A stretch of 17,768 nucleotides of DNA, taken from NCBI GenBank assembly GCA_016218905.1, contig JACRCS010000355.1:1-17768 (forward strand), read 5' to 3'. A program made the translations under genes and the position numbers. Below are positions 1 through 10,047 of this stretch, piece after piece. The stretch comes from Deltaproteobacteria bacterium (GTDB lineage: Bacteria > Desulfobacterota_C > Deferrisomatia > Deferrisomatales > JACRMM01). Every line of letters starts with the position of its first letter. Position 1 is the first letter of the stretch. The notes beneath the pieces are model-generated. The model saw only the letters and a program-made list of their open reading frames with translations. It made no database searches and was not told the origin of the DNA.

Positions 1-291
1 AACCTGGACCCGCAGGAGGACGAGGCGGCGGCGTGTACTCCGTTCCTGTGGCGCCAGATCGAGGCTATCGGGCCGCGGGTGATCTGCACCCTGGGCGCCC
101 ATGCGGCCCGCGCGGTGCTGGGAGGCTCGGGTCCCCTCGCAGAGATGCGCGGACGGAGCTTCGAGGTCCGGGGCCGCGCCGTTCTCCCGACCTACCATCC
201 CGCCTATCTCCTCCAGAACCCCTCGGCCAAGCGTCTGGCATGGGACGACCTGCGGAGGGTGAAGGAGGCGCTGGAAGGCCGTGATCCGTGA
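1..291 (+). CDS. Uracil-DNA glycosylase, family 4 (C-terminal part)
   Basis: The reading frame is open from the first base and gives 96 residues of the C-terminal half of a uracil-DNA glycosylase; the start lies outside the window. Family 4 enzymes are iron-sulfur proteins that remove uracil from DNA in base excision repair. Visible features: an Asn-Leu-Asp-Pro opening and the 'EAAACTPFL' stretch, whose Cys12 matches a late iron-sulfur ligand of the family; the 'VICTLGAHAA' strand at about 27-36; and the catalytic-loop motif HPAYLL at 66-71, followed by NPSAK. The HPAxLL motif and the cysteine separate this group from family 1 (Ung) enzymes. Translation ends in TGA at 289-291. The next gene begins about 48 nt downstream on the same strand, so co-transcription is possible. 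I am confident of the superfamily and fairly confident of family 4 or the closely related family 5. Confidence 0.9.
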   Translation, partial: NLDPQEDEAAACTPFLWRQIEAIGPRVICTLGAHAARAVLGGSGPLAEMRGRSFEVRGRAVLPTYHPAYLLQNPSAKRLAWDDLRRVKEALEGRDP

Positions 292-339
292 GGCGTGAGG
301 GACGGCCAGAGACTTTCGCCTCGAGAGTCGAGTAGAACC

Positions 340-1211
340 ATGGAGGCGAAGCGGGCGGGCGCGCTCCAGATCGCTGGAGCGATGGCGATCTGGTCCACCT
401 GGGGGCGCGTCATCCGCTGGCTTCCCGGGCCCGCCTGGTCGGTGTCCCTCTACGCCGGCCTCTTCGCCTGCCTCTCGGCCGCCGTGCTCTGGCTCCGCTC
501 CGGCGGGAGCCTTCGCGACCTCTGGCCTCGCTCCGAAGCGGGCCGGGTCCTCCTCCTCGCGGGGTTCTTCACCGCGAACAACGCCTTCTTCTTCAGCGCC
601 TACGAGCGAACGACCGTGGCGAACGCGATCCTCACCCACTACACGGCTCCCGCCTTCGTGGCGCTGCTCGCCCCCGTGACCCTCGGCGAGCGCCTCCGCT
701 CCGCGCCGGCGGCGGTGCTCCTCGCCTGCGCCGGGATGGTGCTCCTGATGCCGGGCGTGGAGCTCTCGCTCGGGAGCCGCCACTTCCAAGGACTGCTTCT
801 GGGCCTCGCCAGCGGGGCGGCGTACGCCGGCGTCGTGCTGGTCGCGCGCCGGCTGACGGCGTCGGTCTCGCCCCTCTCGCTCATCTTCTCTCAGAACCTG
901 ATCACGATCGCGCTGCTCGCGCCCTGGGCGCTGCGGGCAGGCCTTCCGACTTCGGTACGGGCCTGGTCGGGCCTCGCGCTCGTCGGCGTGGTGCACGCGG
1001 CCGGCGCCGGGCTTCTCTACCTGAAAGGACTCGGAAAGGTGAAGGCCCAGGTGGCGGCCGTGCTGGGCTACCTGGAGCCGCTCGGAGCGGTGCTCTGGGC
1101 CGCGCTCTTCCTCGGCGAGGGCGTGCGCTTCTCCGGCATCCTGGGCGGGCTCCTGATCCTCGGCGGCGGGGGTCTGGTGGTCCTCGAAGAGGGGAAGCAG
1201 GAAGCCGTCTC

Positions 1212-1215
<4 letters not shown>
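340..1215 (+). CDS. EamA/DMT-superfamily permease
   Basis: A 291-residue, very hydrophobic protein with the two-fold repeat of EamA (DUF6) drug/metabolite transporters: about ten membrane segments, the first half at roughly 9-136 and the second at roughly 148-283. The hallmarks are the 'YTAPAFVALLAPVTLGERL' stretch near the end of repeat 1 and the matching 'YLEPLGAVLWAALFLGEGV' near the end of repeat 2, both ending in the typical L-G-E. Members export or import amino acids, sugars or other small metabolites across the inner membrane; the substrate cannot be read from sequence. I chose the ATG at 340, which places the first membrane helix near the N terminus. A GTG at 295 would add 15 polar, arginine-rich residues that do not look like part of the family. 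Its stop overlaps the queA start by 4 nt (GTGA), indicating translational coupling with queA. Confidence 0.85.
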
Positions 1216-3474
<2,259 letters not shown>

Positions 3475-3496
3475 AGGGTGTATGAGAGGAGAAAGA

Positions 3497-3814
3497 ATGC
3501 TCTTTTCCGGTGTTGCGTACGCGATGGGTGGTACGGGCGGCGCCGGCGGCTCTGCCCAGGGACTGGCGGGCTTCCTGCCCCTGATCGCCATGTTCGCCAT
3601 CTTCTACTTCCTCTTGATCCGACCCCAGCAGAAGCGCGCCAAGGAGCACAAGGCCATGCTGAACGCCCTGAAGAGGGGCGACGAGGTCGTCACGCAGGGC
3701 GGGATCCACGGCCGCGTCACCGGGATTACCGAGGACGTGGTGAACCTCGAGATCGCGCCCGAAGTGAAGATCCGGGTACAGCGCTCCGCGATCTCCGCGA
3801 TCAAGAAGTCGTGA
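3497..3814 (+). CDS. yajC: Preprotein translocase accessory subunit YajC
   Basis: A 105-residue single-span membrane protein of the YajC family, which associates with SecD and SecF beside the SecYEG channel. The N terminus is short and Gly/Ala-rich, followed by one hydrophobic helix (about 24-41, 'FLPLIAMFAIFYFLLIRP'). Directly after it comes the diagnostic RPQQKRAKEHKAM, and then a small cytoplasmic domain with the motif GDEVVTQGGIHGRV. I chose the ATG at 3497 because an AGGAGAAAG ribosome-binding sequence ends just before it; an upstream ATG at 3482 would place that same site inside the coding region. It follows tgt and precedes secD, the widespread tgt-yajC-secD-secF order. Confidence 0.95.
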   Translation: MLFSGVAYAMGGTGGAGGSAQGLAGFLPLIAMFAIFYFLLIRPQQKRAKEHKAMLNALKRGDEVVTQGGIHGRVTGITEDVVNLEIAPEVKIRVQRSAISAIKKS

Positions 3815-3827
3815 CCCGAAGCCTCGC

Positions 3828-3851
3828 GCCCGCCGGAGACTCCCGGCGGGC
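3828..3851 (+). other. GC-rich hairpin in the yajC-secD gap
   Basis: Arms 3828-3836 and 3843-3851 (GCCCGCCGG and its complement) pair perfectly over 9 bp around a 6-nt loop, 13 nt after the yajC stop. No run of T follows, so it is not a clear intrinsic terminator; a partial terminator, mRNA processing site or stabiliser are possibilities. The rest of the 156-nt gap shows nothing I can name beyond a ribosome-binding sequence (GAGGAGT) before secD and a weak three-unit GCG heptamer register at 3865-3885. Confidence 0.4.
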
Positions 3852-3970
3852 CGTCATGCATCCGGCGACGAGCGATCGGCGCTCGGTCGGGTGACGTCGG
3901 TCGTTCATCCTCCCGCCGCCGACCGATCCATGGCCGCGCGAACCGACCAGGAATACGAGGAGTTGAGTCC

Positions 3971-5566
3971 ATGACGAGTCTCAAGTGGCGTACGGCCCTG
4001 GTGCTGTTGGTGACGGCACTCGGCGTCGCTTTTCTGATCCCGACGTTCTCGGGGCCGGCGGCGAAGCTCCCGAAGTTCCTGCAGGAGCGGCGGCTGCACC
4101 TCGGCCTCGACCTCCAAGGCGGCATGCACCTGGTGCTCGAGGTGGAGGCGGAGAAGGCCGTCGAGAACGCCGTCGCCCGTATGGCCGATGACCTCAGGGC
4201 GAGGACTCGGGAGCAGGGAATCCGGACGAGAGCCCTCGACGTGCGCGCCAGGGAGATCCAGGTTCTCGTCCTCGACGCCGCTGCGGCCGACCAGGTGGTG
4301 GCTTTGGCCACCAAGACCTACCCGACGCTCCAGGCGCTCCGAAGGGAGCAGACGGAGCAGGGCGTCTCCGTTGCCATGGGAGTTTCCGCGGCCGAGGCGA
4401 AGCAGATCGAGCGGCGCGCGGTGGAGCAGGGCATCGAGACGATCCGCAACCGGGTCGACCAGTTCGGCGTCGCCGAGCCCACCATCGTGCCCCAGGGCGA
4501 ACGCGAGATCCTCATCCAGCTTCCCGGGATCAAGGACCCCGAAAGGGCGATCGCCCTCATCGGGAAGACCGCTCAACTCGAGTTCCGGCTCCTCGACGAG
4601 GAGATGAGCCCCGAGCAGGCCATGGGCCAGGGCGTTCCCGCCGCCGACGAGATCCTGTACCAGCATCAGGTCGACCCGGTCACGCGGCAGGTCGCCGCCC
4701 GGACGCCGCTACTCGTCCAGAAGCGGACCCTGATGACCGGCGACGTCGTCACCGACGCGCGGGTCGAGATCAACCAGGCGCAGTACAACGAGCCTTCCGT
4801 AGCAATGGAGTTCAACACCGTCGGCGCGCAGCTCTTCGAGCGCATCACCGGCGAGAACGTAGGCAAGCGCCTCGCCATCGTGCTCGACGGCGTCGTCCAG
4901 TCTGCACCCGTCATCCGTGAGCGGATCGCCGGAGGGCGTGCGCAGATCTCGGGCCGTTTCACGGTGGAGGAGGCGGGCGACCTCGCCATCGCGCTGCGCT
5001 CGGGGAGTCTGCCCGCGCCGGTCAAGATCCTCGAGCGCCGCAACGTCGGTCCCTCCCTAGGCCGCGACTCCATTCGTTCGGGGCTCCTGGCCACGGCCGT
5101 CGGGGGCGCCTGCGTCCTGCTCTTCATGCTCTTGTACTACAGGGGCACGGGCGTGCTGGCGAACCTGGCCCTGATCCTCAATCTGGTCCTGATCCTGGGG
5201 ATCCTCGCCGCCTTCCGGGGCACGCTGACCCTTCCGGGCATCGCCGGCATCGCGCTCACCGTGGGCATGGCGGTCGACGCCAACGTCCTCATCAATGAGC
5301 GCATACGGGAAGAGCTCCGGCTGGGGCGCTCGCCCGCGAATGCGGTGGAGGGCGGATACGAGAAGGCCTTCACCGCGATCCTCGACTCCAACGTGACCAC
5401 GCTCATCGCCGCCGCGGTGCTCTGGCAGTACGGCACCGGGCCGGTCAAGGGCTTCGCCGTGACGCTCACCATCGGGCTCCTCGCCAGCTTGTTCACGGCG
5501 GTCTTCGGGACCCGCGTGGCCTACGACTGGGTCCTGCGAAAGGGCGTCAAGCGACTCAGCATCTAA
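3971..5566 (+). CDS. secD: Protein translocase subunit SecD
   Basis: SecD works with SecF in the inner membrane and uses the proton gradient to pull secreted proteins across after SecA-driven translocation. The 531 residues show an N-terminal membrane helix (about 7-24), the LGLDLQGGMHLVLEVE motif at 44-59, and a large periplasmic P1 domain containing IETIRNRVDQFGVAEPTI and QLPGIKDPERA. The C-terminal RND-type bundle includes GMAVDANVLINERIREE, where Asp436 corresponds to the conserved proton-path aspartate. Length is normal for SecD of bacteria outside the gammaproteobacteria. The ATG at 3971 is preceded by GAGGAGTTGAG. The gap to secF is 112 nt, unusually loose for this pair; I see no strong promoter or terminator in it. 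Confidence 0.97.
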   Translation: MTSLKWRTALVLLVTALGVAFLIPTFSGPAAKLPKFLQERRLHLGLDLQGGMHLVLEVEAEKAVENAVARMADDLRARTREQGIRTRALDVRAREIQVLVLDAAAADQVVALATKTYPTLQALRREQTEQGVSVAMGVSAAEAKQIERRAVEQGIETIRNRVDQFGVAEPTIVPQGEREILIQLPGIKDPERAIALIGKTAQLEFRLLDEEMSPEQAMGQGVPAADEILYQHQVDPVTRQVAARTPLLVQKRTLMTGDVVTDARVEINQAQYNEPSVAMEFNTVGAQLFERITGENVGKRLAIVLDGVVQSAPVIRERIAGGRAQISGRFTVEEAGDLAIALRSGSLPAPVKILERRNVGPSLGRDSIRSGLLATAVGGACVLLFMLLYYRGTGVLANLALILNLVLILGILAAFRGTLTLPGIAGIALTVGMAVDANVLINERIREELRLGRSPANAVEGGYEKAFTAILDSNVTTLIAAAVLWQYGTGPVKGFAVTLTIGLLASLFTAVFGTRVAYDWVLRKGVKRLSI

Positions 5567-5678
5567 TTCACCGTTTCCTTTCCCGCTGTCCGACGCCCGG
5601 CGGAGGGGCGGAGGCTCTCGACCTCGCCGTCGCCCCCGCAGCGCGACCCTGACCGGTTGCACGGGCCATCAGGAGAAG

Positions 5679-6602
5679 ATGATGGAGATCCTCCATAAGA
5701 CCCCGAGCTTCGACTTCATCGGCAAGAGAAGGATTTTCGTACCGCTCAGCGTCGGGCTGGTGATCCTCAGCTTCCTCGGGTTCTTCGTGCCGGGGATCCG
5801 GTACGGCGTGGACTTCGCCGGGGGCACGGTGGTTCAGTTGCGGTTCCAGCGGGCGGTCGGCCCTGAGGAGATCCGCGCGGCCCTCCGCGGCCTCATCTCC
5901 GGCAGTCCCACCGTCCAGTCCCTGGGAGCGGGCAACGAGTACATCATCCAGACCGAGGAGAGCTCCGCCGACCTGGAGGGGCTCTCGAAGCGGGTGCGCG
6001 ACTCCCTGGCCACGAAGCTCAACGACCCGAGCCTCGAGGTGCGAAGGGTCGAGATGGTGGGACCCAAGGTGGGGGACGAGCTAAGGCGGAAGGGCATCCT
6101 GGCGGCCGCCCTGGCCCTGGCCGGGATCCTCGTCTACGTCTGGTGGAGGTTCGAGTTCTATTACAGTCTCGGAGGCCTCATCGCCATCTTCCACGACTGC
6201 ATCATCACCGTCGGGGCGTTCATCCTTACCCGAAGAGAATTCGATCTCACGGCGCTCGCCGCGGTCCTGACGATCGCCGGTTTCTCGATCAACGACACCA
6301 TCGTCATCTTCGACCGGGTCCGCGAGAACCTACGGAAGCTCAGCGGCAAGGGTGATCTCGCCCAGGTCATGAACAAGAGCATCAACGAAACCCTTAGCCG
6401 GACGCTTCTCACCAACGGCACGGTGCTCGCCGTCGTGCTCTCCCTCTTCCTCTTCGGCGGCCCGGTCATCCACAACTTCGCCCTGGCCATGCTGGTGGGC
6501 TCCATCGCCGGCACGTATTCGACCGTATACATCGCGAGCCCCTTCGCGCTGTTCGCCAACCGCTGGCTCGAGGCGCGCAGGGTCCGGAAGGCCGCTACCT
6601 GA
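5679..6602 (+). CDS. secF: Protein translocase subunit SecF
   Basis: Partner of SecD in the proton-driven accessory translocase. The 307-residue protein has a first membrane helix at about 19-39, GVDFAGGT at 43-50 followed by the small periplasmic domain (about 50-135), and then five more membrane segments. These contain the signature TIAGFSINDTIVIFDRVREN (198-217), with Asp213 in the proton path, and the TNGTVLAVVLSLFLFGG stretch. The ATG at 5679 follows AGGAGAAG closely; the second codon is also ATG, so a start 3 nt later is possible. The stop TGA at 6600-6602 overlaps the proposed CTG start of recJ. Confidence 0.97.
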   Translation: MMEILHKTPSFDFIGKRRIFVPLSVGLVILSFLGFFVPGIRYGVDFAGGTVVQLRFQRAVGPEEIRAALRGLISGSPTVQSLGAGNEYIIQTEESSADLEGLSKRVRDSLATKLNDPSLEVRRVEMVGPKVGDELRRKGILAAALALAGILVYVWWRFEFYYSLGGLIAIFHDCIITVGAFILTRREFDLTALAAVLTIAGFSINDTIVIFDRVRENLRKLSGKGDLAQVMNKSINETLSRTLLTNGTVLAVVLSLFLFGGPVIHNFALAMLVGSIAGTYSTVYIASPFALFANRWLEARRVRKAAT

Positions 6603-8317
6603 ACCGCCGCTGGGTTGCGAGGACCACAGCGTCGGGTGTCGCCGAGGTCCTCTGCCGGGACCTCGGCATCGCGCCGCTTACGGCTTCGCTCCTCGCGTCC
6701 CGGGGCGTGGCGGATCCCGAAGCCGCCCGGGCCTTCCTGAACCCGTCCCTCTCGCGCCTTCCGGATCCCCTGGGTCTCCCCGATATGGCGGCCGCCGTGG
6801 ACCGCCTCGTGCGCGCGGCCGTCTCCCGTGAGACGGTCTGGGTCTACACGGACTACGACGTGGACGGCGTGACCTCGGCCGCGCTCCTCAGCGACTTCTT
6901 TCGCGAGAGCCGGATCGCCTGCAGGGTGCGCCTGCCCCGCAGGGATCGGGAGGGCTACGGGCTCAGCTCCGACGCCCTGCGGGAGATCCGCGCGGAGGGC
7001 GGGACGCTCGTCCTAACGGCCGACTGCGGCATCTCCTCCGTCGCGGAGGCGCGGCTGGCCCATCTGCTGGGCGTGGATCTGATCATCACCGACCACCACA
7101 CCCCCGGGTCCGAGCTCCCGGATGCCGTGGCGGTGGTGAATCCGAAGCTGCCGGGCGGGTCGTACCCCGACCCCATGATCGCGGGGGTGGGCGTCGCCTG
7201 GAACCTGGTCAGCGCCCTGCGCCGCCGCCTGCGGGAGGAGGGCTACTACGCCGCCGGTCCGGAGCCGGACGTCCGGAGGCTCCTCGACCTCGTCGCCTTG
7301 GGGACGACCTGCGACGTGGCGCCCCTCGTGAGCGTCAACCGGGTCTTCGTCGCCTACGGGCTCCAACGCCTCAACGGCCCCGAAGCGAGGCCGGGCACCC
7401 GTGCGCTGAGGGACGTGGCGGGCCTCAAAGGGGAGCTGCGGGCGAGCCATCTCGGCTATCAGCTCGGCCCGCGCTTGAACGCCGCCGGGCGCATGGCGGG
7501 GCCGGAGCAGGCGCTGGAGCTCCTCCTCGCCCGCGAGCCCGAGAGCGCCCGAGGGCTCGCGTCCGGCCTGGATGCCCTCAACCGGCAGCGGCAGGAGGAG
7601 GAGCGGGCGGTCTTCGCCTCGGCTGCGGAACGGGTGGTCCGGGAAGGCTGGCATCCCACCCGGTGGAGCCTCGTCGTGGACGGGGAGAACTGGCACGACG
7701 GCATCATCGGGATCATCGCGTCGAGGCTCGTGGAGGCGTACTACCGCCCCACCGTGGTCCTCACGCGGGCGAAGGGAAAGGGCTCGGCCCGATCGATCCC
7801 CGGCCTGAACCTCTATGACGTCCTCGGCGAGTGCTCGGACCACCTGGAACGCTTCGGCGGGCACGCCGCGGCCGCGGGGCTGAAGCTCTCCGTCGAGCGA
7901 ATCGGGCCCTTCCGGGAGGCGCTCGAGACTGTCGTGCGGCGCAGGCTCTGCGAGGAAGACCTCCGGCCGGTCCTCCACCTGGACGCCGAAGCGCGGCTCG
8001 CCGACCTGAGCGTCGAGGCGGTGGGGGAGCTCTCGGCGCTGGAGCCGTTCGGCGTCGCCAACCCGACTCCCGTGCTCCTGTTGCGGCGCGCGGGTCTCCT
8101 CGACCTCCGGACCATCGGGAGGGAGGGCGAGCACCTCAAGTTCCGCGTCGAGCACGGCGGCCGAAGGGTGGACGCCCTCGCCTGGCGCAAGGCCGAGGCT
8201 TGGTCGAGCTTCCGCCCCGGCGCCTGCGTCGATCTCGCCTGCACGCCCCAGCTCTCCCACTGGAACGGACAGACCAGGGTCCAGCTCGTGCTGGAGGGCA
8301 TGCGGCCCGCGGCGTAG
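6599..8317 (+). CDS. recJ: Single-stranded-DNA-specific exonuclease RecJ
   Basis: RecJ degrades single-stranded DNA 5' to 3' in recombination and repair. Starting at CTG 6599 gives 572 residues. Conserved DHH phosphoesterase motifs are DYDVDG at 85-90, ADCGIS at 141-146 and TDHH at 164-167; later come ALGTTCDVAPL, the DHHA1 part ending in RFGGHAAAAG, and a C-terminal OB-like domain. The start is the odd point. The frame before the first conventional start (GTG 6707) encodes a plausible RecJ N terminus (NRRWVARTT, then a helical stretch running into RGVADPEAARAFLNPSL), and no ATG, GTG or TTG lies in that 108-nt stretch. CTG at 6599 overlaps the secF stop as CTGA, mimicking the usual ATGA coupling. 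If CTG is not used, the protein starts at 6707 with 536 residues and lacks part of the family's N terminus. Function is secure; the start is moderately supported. Confidence 0.93.
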   Translation: MNRRWVARTTASGVAEVLCRDLGIAPLTASLLASRGVADPEAARAFLNPSLSRLPDPLGLPDMAAAVDRLVRAAVSRETVWVYTDYDVDGVTSAALLSDFFRESRIACRVRLPRRDREGYGLSSDALREIRAEGGTLVLTADCGISSVAEARLAHLLGVDLIITDHHTPGSELPDAVAVVNPKLPGGSYPDPMIAGVGVAWNLVSALRRRLREEGYYAAGPEPDVRRLLDLVALGTTCDVAPLVSVNRVFVAYGLQRLNGPEARPGTRALRDVAGLKGELRASHLGYQLGPRLNAAGRMAGPEQALELLLAREPESARGLASGLDALNRQRQEEERAVFASAAERVVREGWHPTRWSLVVDGENWHDGIIGIIASRLVEAYYRPTVVLTRAKGKGSARSIPGLNLYDVLGECSDHLERFGGHAAAAGLKLSVERIGPFREALETVVRRRLCEEDLRPVLHLDAEARLADLSVEAVGELSALEPFGVANPTPVLLLRRAGLLDLRTIGREGEHLKFRVEHGGRRVDALAWRKAEAWSSFRPGACVDLACTPQLSHWNGQTRVQLVLEGMRPAA

Positions 8318-8329
8318 CGGCTCGGAGCG

Positions 8330-8460
8330 GCTGTTAGCTCTTAGCGGTTGGCATTTAGGAGCTCCGAAACCCACCGTCGACGGTCGCGCCGGGCGCCCGA
8401 CCGGAGGTCTTATCCGGGCTCTTTCTCCTAACAGCTAACGGCTAACAGCTAACAGCTCGC
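8330..8460. repeat. Inverted heptamer array B (recJ-phosphohexomutase gap)
   Basis: Left half 8330-8364: five contiguous 7-nt units (GCTGTTA, GCTCTTA and so on; consensus GCTNTTA, last unit diverged). Right half 8426-8460: five contiguous 7-nt units of the inverted motif (AGCTAAC at 8433 and 8447, GGCTAAC between). When opposed, 8330-8360 and 8426-8456 match at about 26 of 31 positions. The 61-nt interval 8365-8425 holds a perfect palindrome ACCGTCGACGGT (8373-8384) and a CGGTCG/CGACCG hairpin (8381-8403). The array begins 12 nt after the recJ stop and runs directly into the strong hairpin at 8461. This is the clearest match between arms of the four arrays. Confidence 0.88.
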
Positions 8461-8489
8461 CCCCGAGGGCCGGTTGCCGGCCCTCGGGG
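8461..8489 (+). terminator. Perfect 13-bp hairpin after recJ
   Basis: CCCCGAGGGCCGG at 8461-8473 pairs exactly with 8477-8489 around a TTG loop. It follows array B with no gap. No T-run follows at once (the first is CCCCCCTTTT at 8505-8514), so it is an imperfect intrinsic terminator candidate. It could also act as an RNA stabiliser or as a block between the recJ transcript and the mutase gene. Confidence 0.5.
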
Positions 8490-8502
8490 ACGCTGATATA
8501 CT
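8474..8502 (+). promoter_or_regulatory. Possible sigma-70 promoter for the phosphohexomutase gene
   Basis: TTGCCG at 8474-8479 (4 of 6 to TTGACA), 17 nt spacer, then TATACT at 8497-8502 (5 of 6), preceded by TG one base upstream as in an extended -10. The predicted start near 8509 leaves about 98 nt of leader before the gene at 8607. The -35 element begins in the loop of the hairpin at 8461-8489. Inferred from sequence pattern only. Confidence 0.45.
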
Positions 8503-8606
8503 CGCCCCCCTTTTGTGAGGGTTCGGACCGCACGGCGCGCGGGGACGGCTCTGAGGACGTCCGCCTGAGGCGCTTCCTTTCCACCGAGCCGAGCGTCGGA
8601 GGCGTC

Positions 8607-10034
8607 ATGAAGAAGGCGGTCATCAAGTTCGGGACCTCGGGGTGGCGGGCCGTCCTCTGCGACGACTTCACTTTCGACAACGTCCGGGTCGTCACGCAGG
8701 CGGTCGCGGACCACTTGAAGGCGGGCGGGCTCGACGAGCGCGGCGTCCTGGTGGGCTACGACACGCGCTTCATGGGCGCCCACTTCGCCCGGGAGATCTG
8801 CGAGGTCCTGGCGGCCAACGGCATTCCGGCCTACCTCGCCTCGCGCGACGTCCCGACGCCGGTCATCTCCTTCGACATCCTCCAGCACCGCCGCGACGGC
8901 GCCATCAACGTGACGGCCTCGCACAACCCTCCGGAGTGGAGCGGGATCAAATTCAGCCCGGCGTGGGGCGGCCCCGCGCTTCCGGAGACGACCCGCGACA
9001 TCGAAAACCGGGCGAACGCGCGGATGGAGGAAGGCACCTGGTCGCGCGTGCCCTTCGATGAGGCCCTCGACCGCGGTCTCGTCTCCCGGCACGATCCGCG
9101 GCCCGATTACCTGAAGCGCCTGCGGGAGCTGGTCGACTTCGACGTGATCCGCAAGGCCAAGCTGAGCGTCGCGCTGGATCCCCTCTTCGGTACCGCGCGA
9201 GGCTACCTCGATCGGCTCCTCGGCGACGCCGGCTGCAAGCTGAACATGATCCACGGGCACCTCGACCCCTACTTCGGCGGCCGGCCGCCGGAGCCGAGCG
9301 AGAGCCATATCCCGGAGCTCATCTCGCTCGTTCGCGGCGACGACTCCTGCCACCTGGGCCTCTCCACCGACGGCGACGCCGACCGCTTCGGCATCGTGGA
9401 CGCGGGAGGCCGCTTCCTCGAGCCCAACTACTTCCTCGGGATCCTCTTCGACTACCTGGTGCGGGATCGGGGGATCTCGGGCGGCGTCGCGCGGAGCGTG
9501 GCGACGACCCACCTTGTGGACGCGGTTGCCGCCGACCTGGGGAGGTCCGTCCACGAGACGCCCGTCGGGTTCAAGTTTATCGGCGATCTGATCCGAAAAG
9601 GCGTGGTGGCGCTGGGCGGGGAAGAGTCCGCCGGGCTCTCGGTGCACGGACACGTGCCGGAGAAGGATGGGATCCTGGCCTGCTGCCTCGCGGCCGAGAT
9701 GGTCGCTCGAAGGCGGAGGCCCCTCTTCCAGCAGCTCGAGGAGCTCTACGCCCGGGTCGGGCGCTTCCTGACGCGACGCGTGAACCTGCCGCTGACGCCC
9801 ACGCAGGAAGCTGCCCTCACCGGCAAGCTCGGCGCCCCCCCGGCCTCCTTCGCCGGCCGCGCCGTCCGGGAAAAGGTCACCGTGGACGGCACGAAGCTTC
9901 TGCTGGAGGGCGCGGCGTGGCTCCTCGTCCGGAAGTCCGGGACCGAACCCGTCGTGAGACTGTACGTGGAGGCCCAGGACCCGGAAGCCCTCGACGCGCT
10001 GACCGAGGCCGGCCGGGCCTGGATTCTAGACTGA
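8607..10034 (+). CDS. Phosphoglucomutase/phosphomannomutase family protein
   Basis: A 475-residue alpha-D-phosphohexomutase, the cytoplasmic enzyme family that interconverts 6-phospho and 1-phospho hexoses. All four active-site loops are visible: the phosphoserine loop TASHNP at 103-108 (Ser105), the magnesium loop DGDADR at 255-260, the sugar-binding loop GGEESAG at 337-343, and the phosphate-binding RKSGTEP at 442-448. The N terminus reads IKFGTSGWRA, typical of the family. The GEESAG form suggests glucose-phosphate activity (phosphoglucomutase) or dual activity, but the substrate cannot be fixed from sequence; phosphoglucosamine mutase (GlmM) is less likely. GGAGG sits just before the ATG. 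The stop is 13 nt before the next gene. Downstream ugd and uxs would use its product after UDP activation, so a role in nucleotide-sugar supply is a reasonable inference. Confidence 0.92.
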   Translation: MKKAVIKFGTSGWRAVLCDDFTFDNVRVVTQAVADHLKAGGLDERGVLVGYDTRFMGAHFAREICEVLAANGIPAYLASRDVPTPVISFDILQHRRDGAINVTASHNPPEWSGIKFSPAWGGPALPETTRDIENRANARMEEGTWSRVPFDEALDRGLVSRHDPRPDYLKRLRELVDFDVIRKAKLSVALDPLFGTARGYLDRLLGDAGCKLNMIHGHLDPYFGGRPPEPSESHIPELISLVRGDDSCHLGLSTDGDADRFGIVDAGGRFLEPNYFLGILFDYLVRDRGISGGVARSVATTHLVDAVAADLGRSVHETPVGFKFIGDLIRKGVVALGGEESAGLSVHGHVPEKDGILACCLAAEMVARRRRPLFQQLEELYARVGRFLTRRVNLPLTPTQEAALTGKLGAPPASFAGRAVREKVTVDGTKLLLEGAAWLLVRKSGTEPVVRLYVEAQDPEALDALTEAGRAWILD

Positions 10035-10047
10035 AAGGAGCTCGTAC

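Noticed and set aside
3482..3814. ATG at 3482 as yajC start
   Set aside because: The clear ribosome-binding sequence lies between it and the ATG at 3497, so the latter is the better start.
3865..3892. Fifth heptamer array in the yajC-secD gap
   Set aside because: Only three units (GCGACGA, GCGATCG, GCGCTCG) keep the register, and no matching inverted half can be seen. In GC-rich DNA this can be chance.
5567..5678. Promoter or terminator in the secD-secF gap
   Set aside because: Neither a paired -35/-10 nor a stem with a T-run could be found; only the secF ribosome-binding sequence is supported.
6707..8317. GTG at 6707 as recJ start
   Set aside because: It would discard a 36-residue family-like N terminus and leave an unexplained 104-nt gap after secF; kept only as an alternative.
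7013..8374. 453-residue open frame on the - strand
   Set aside because: Antisense to recJ; extends into array B and shows no domain.
8330..8460. CRISPR array
   Set aside because: The units are 7 nt, contiguous and degenerate, with one inversion per locus; there are no 20-40 nt repeats, unique spacers or cas genes.
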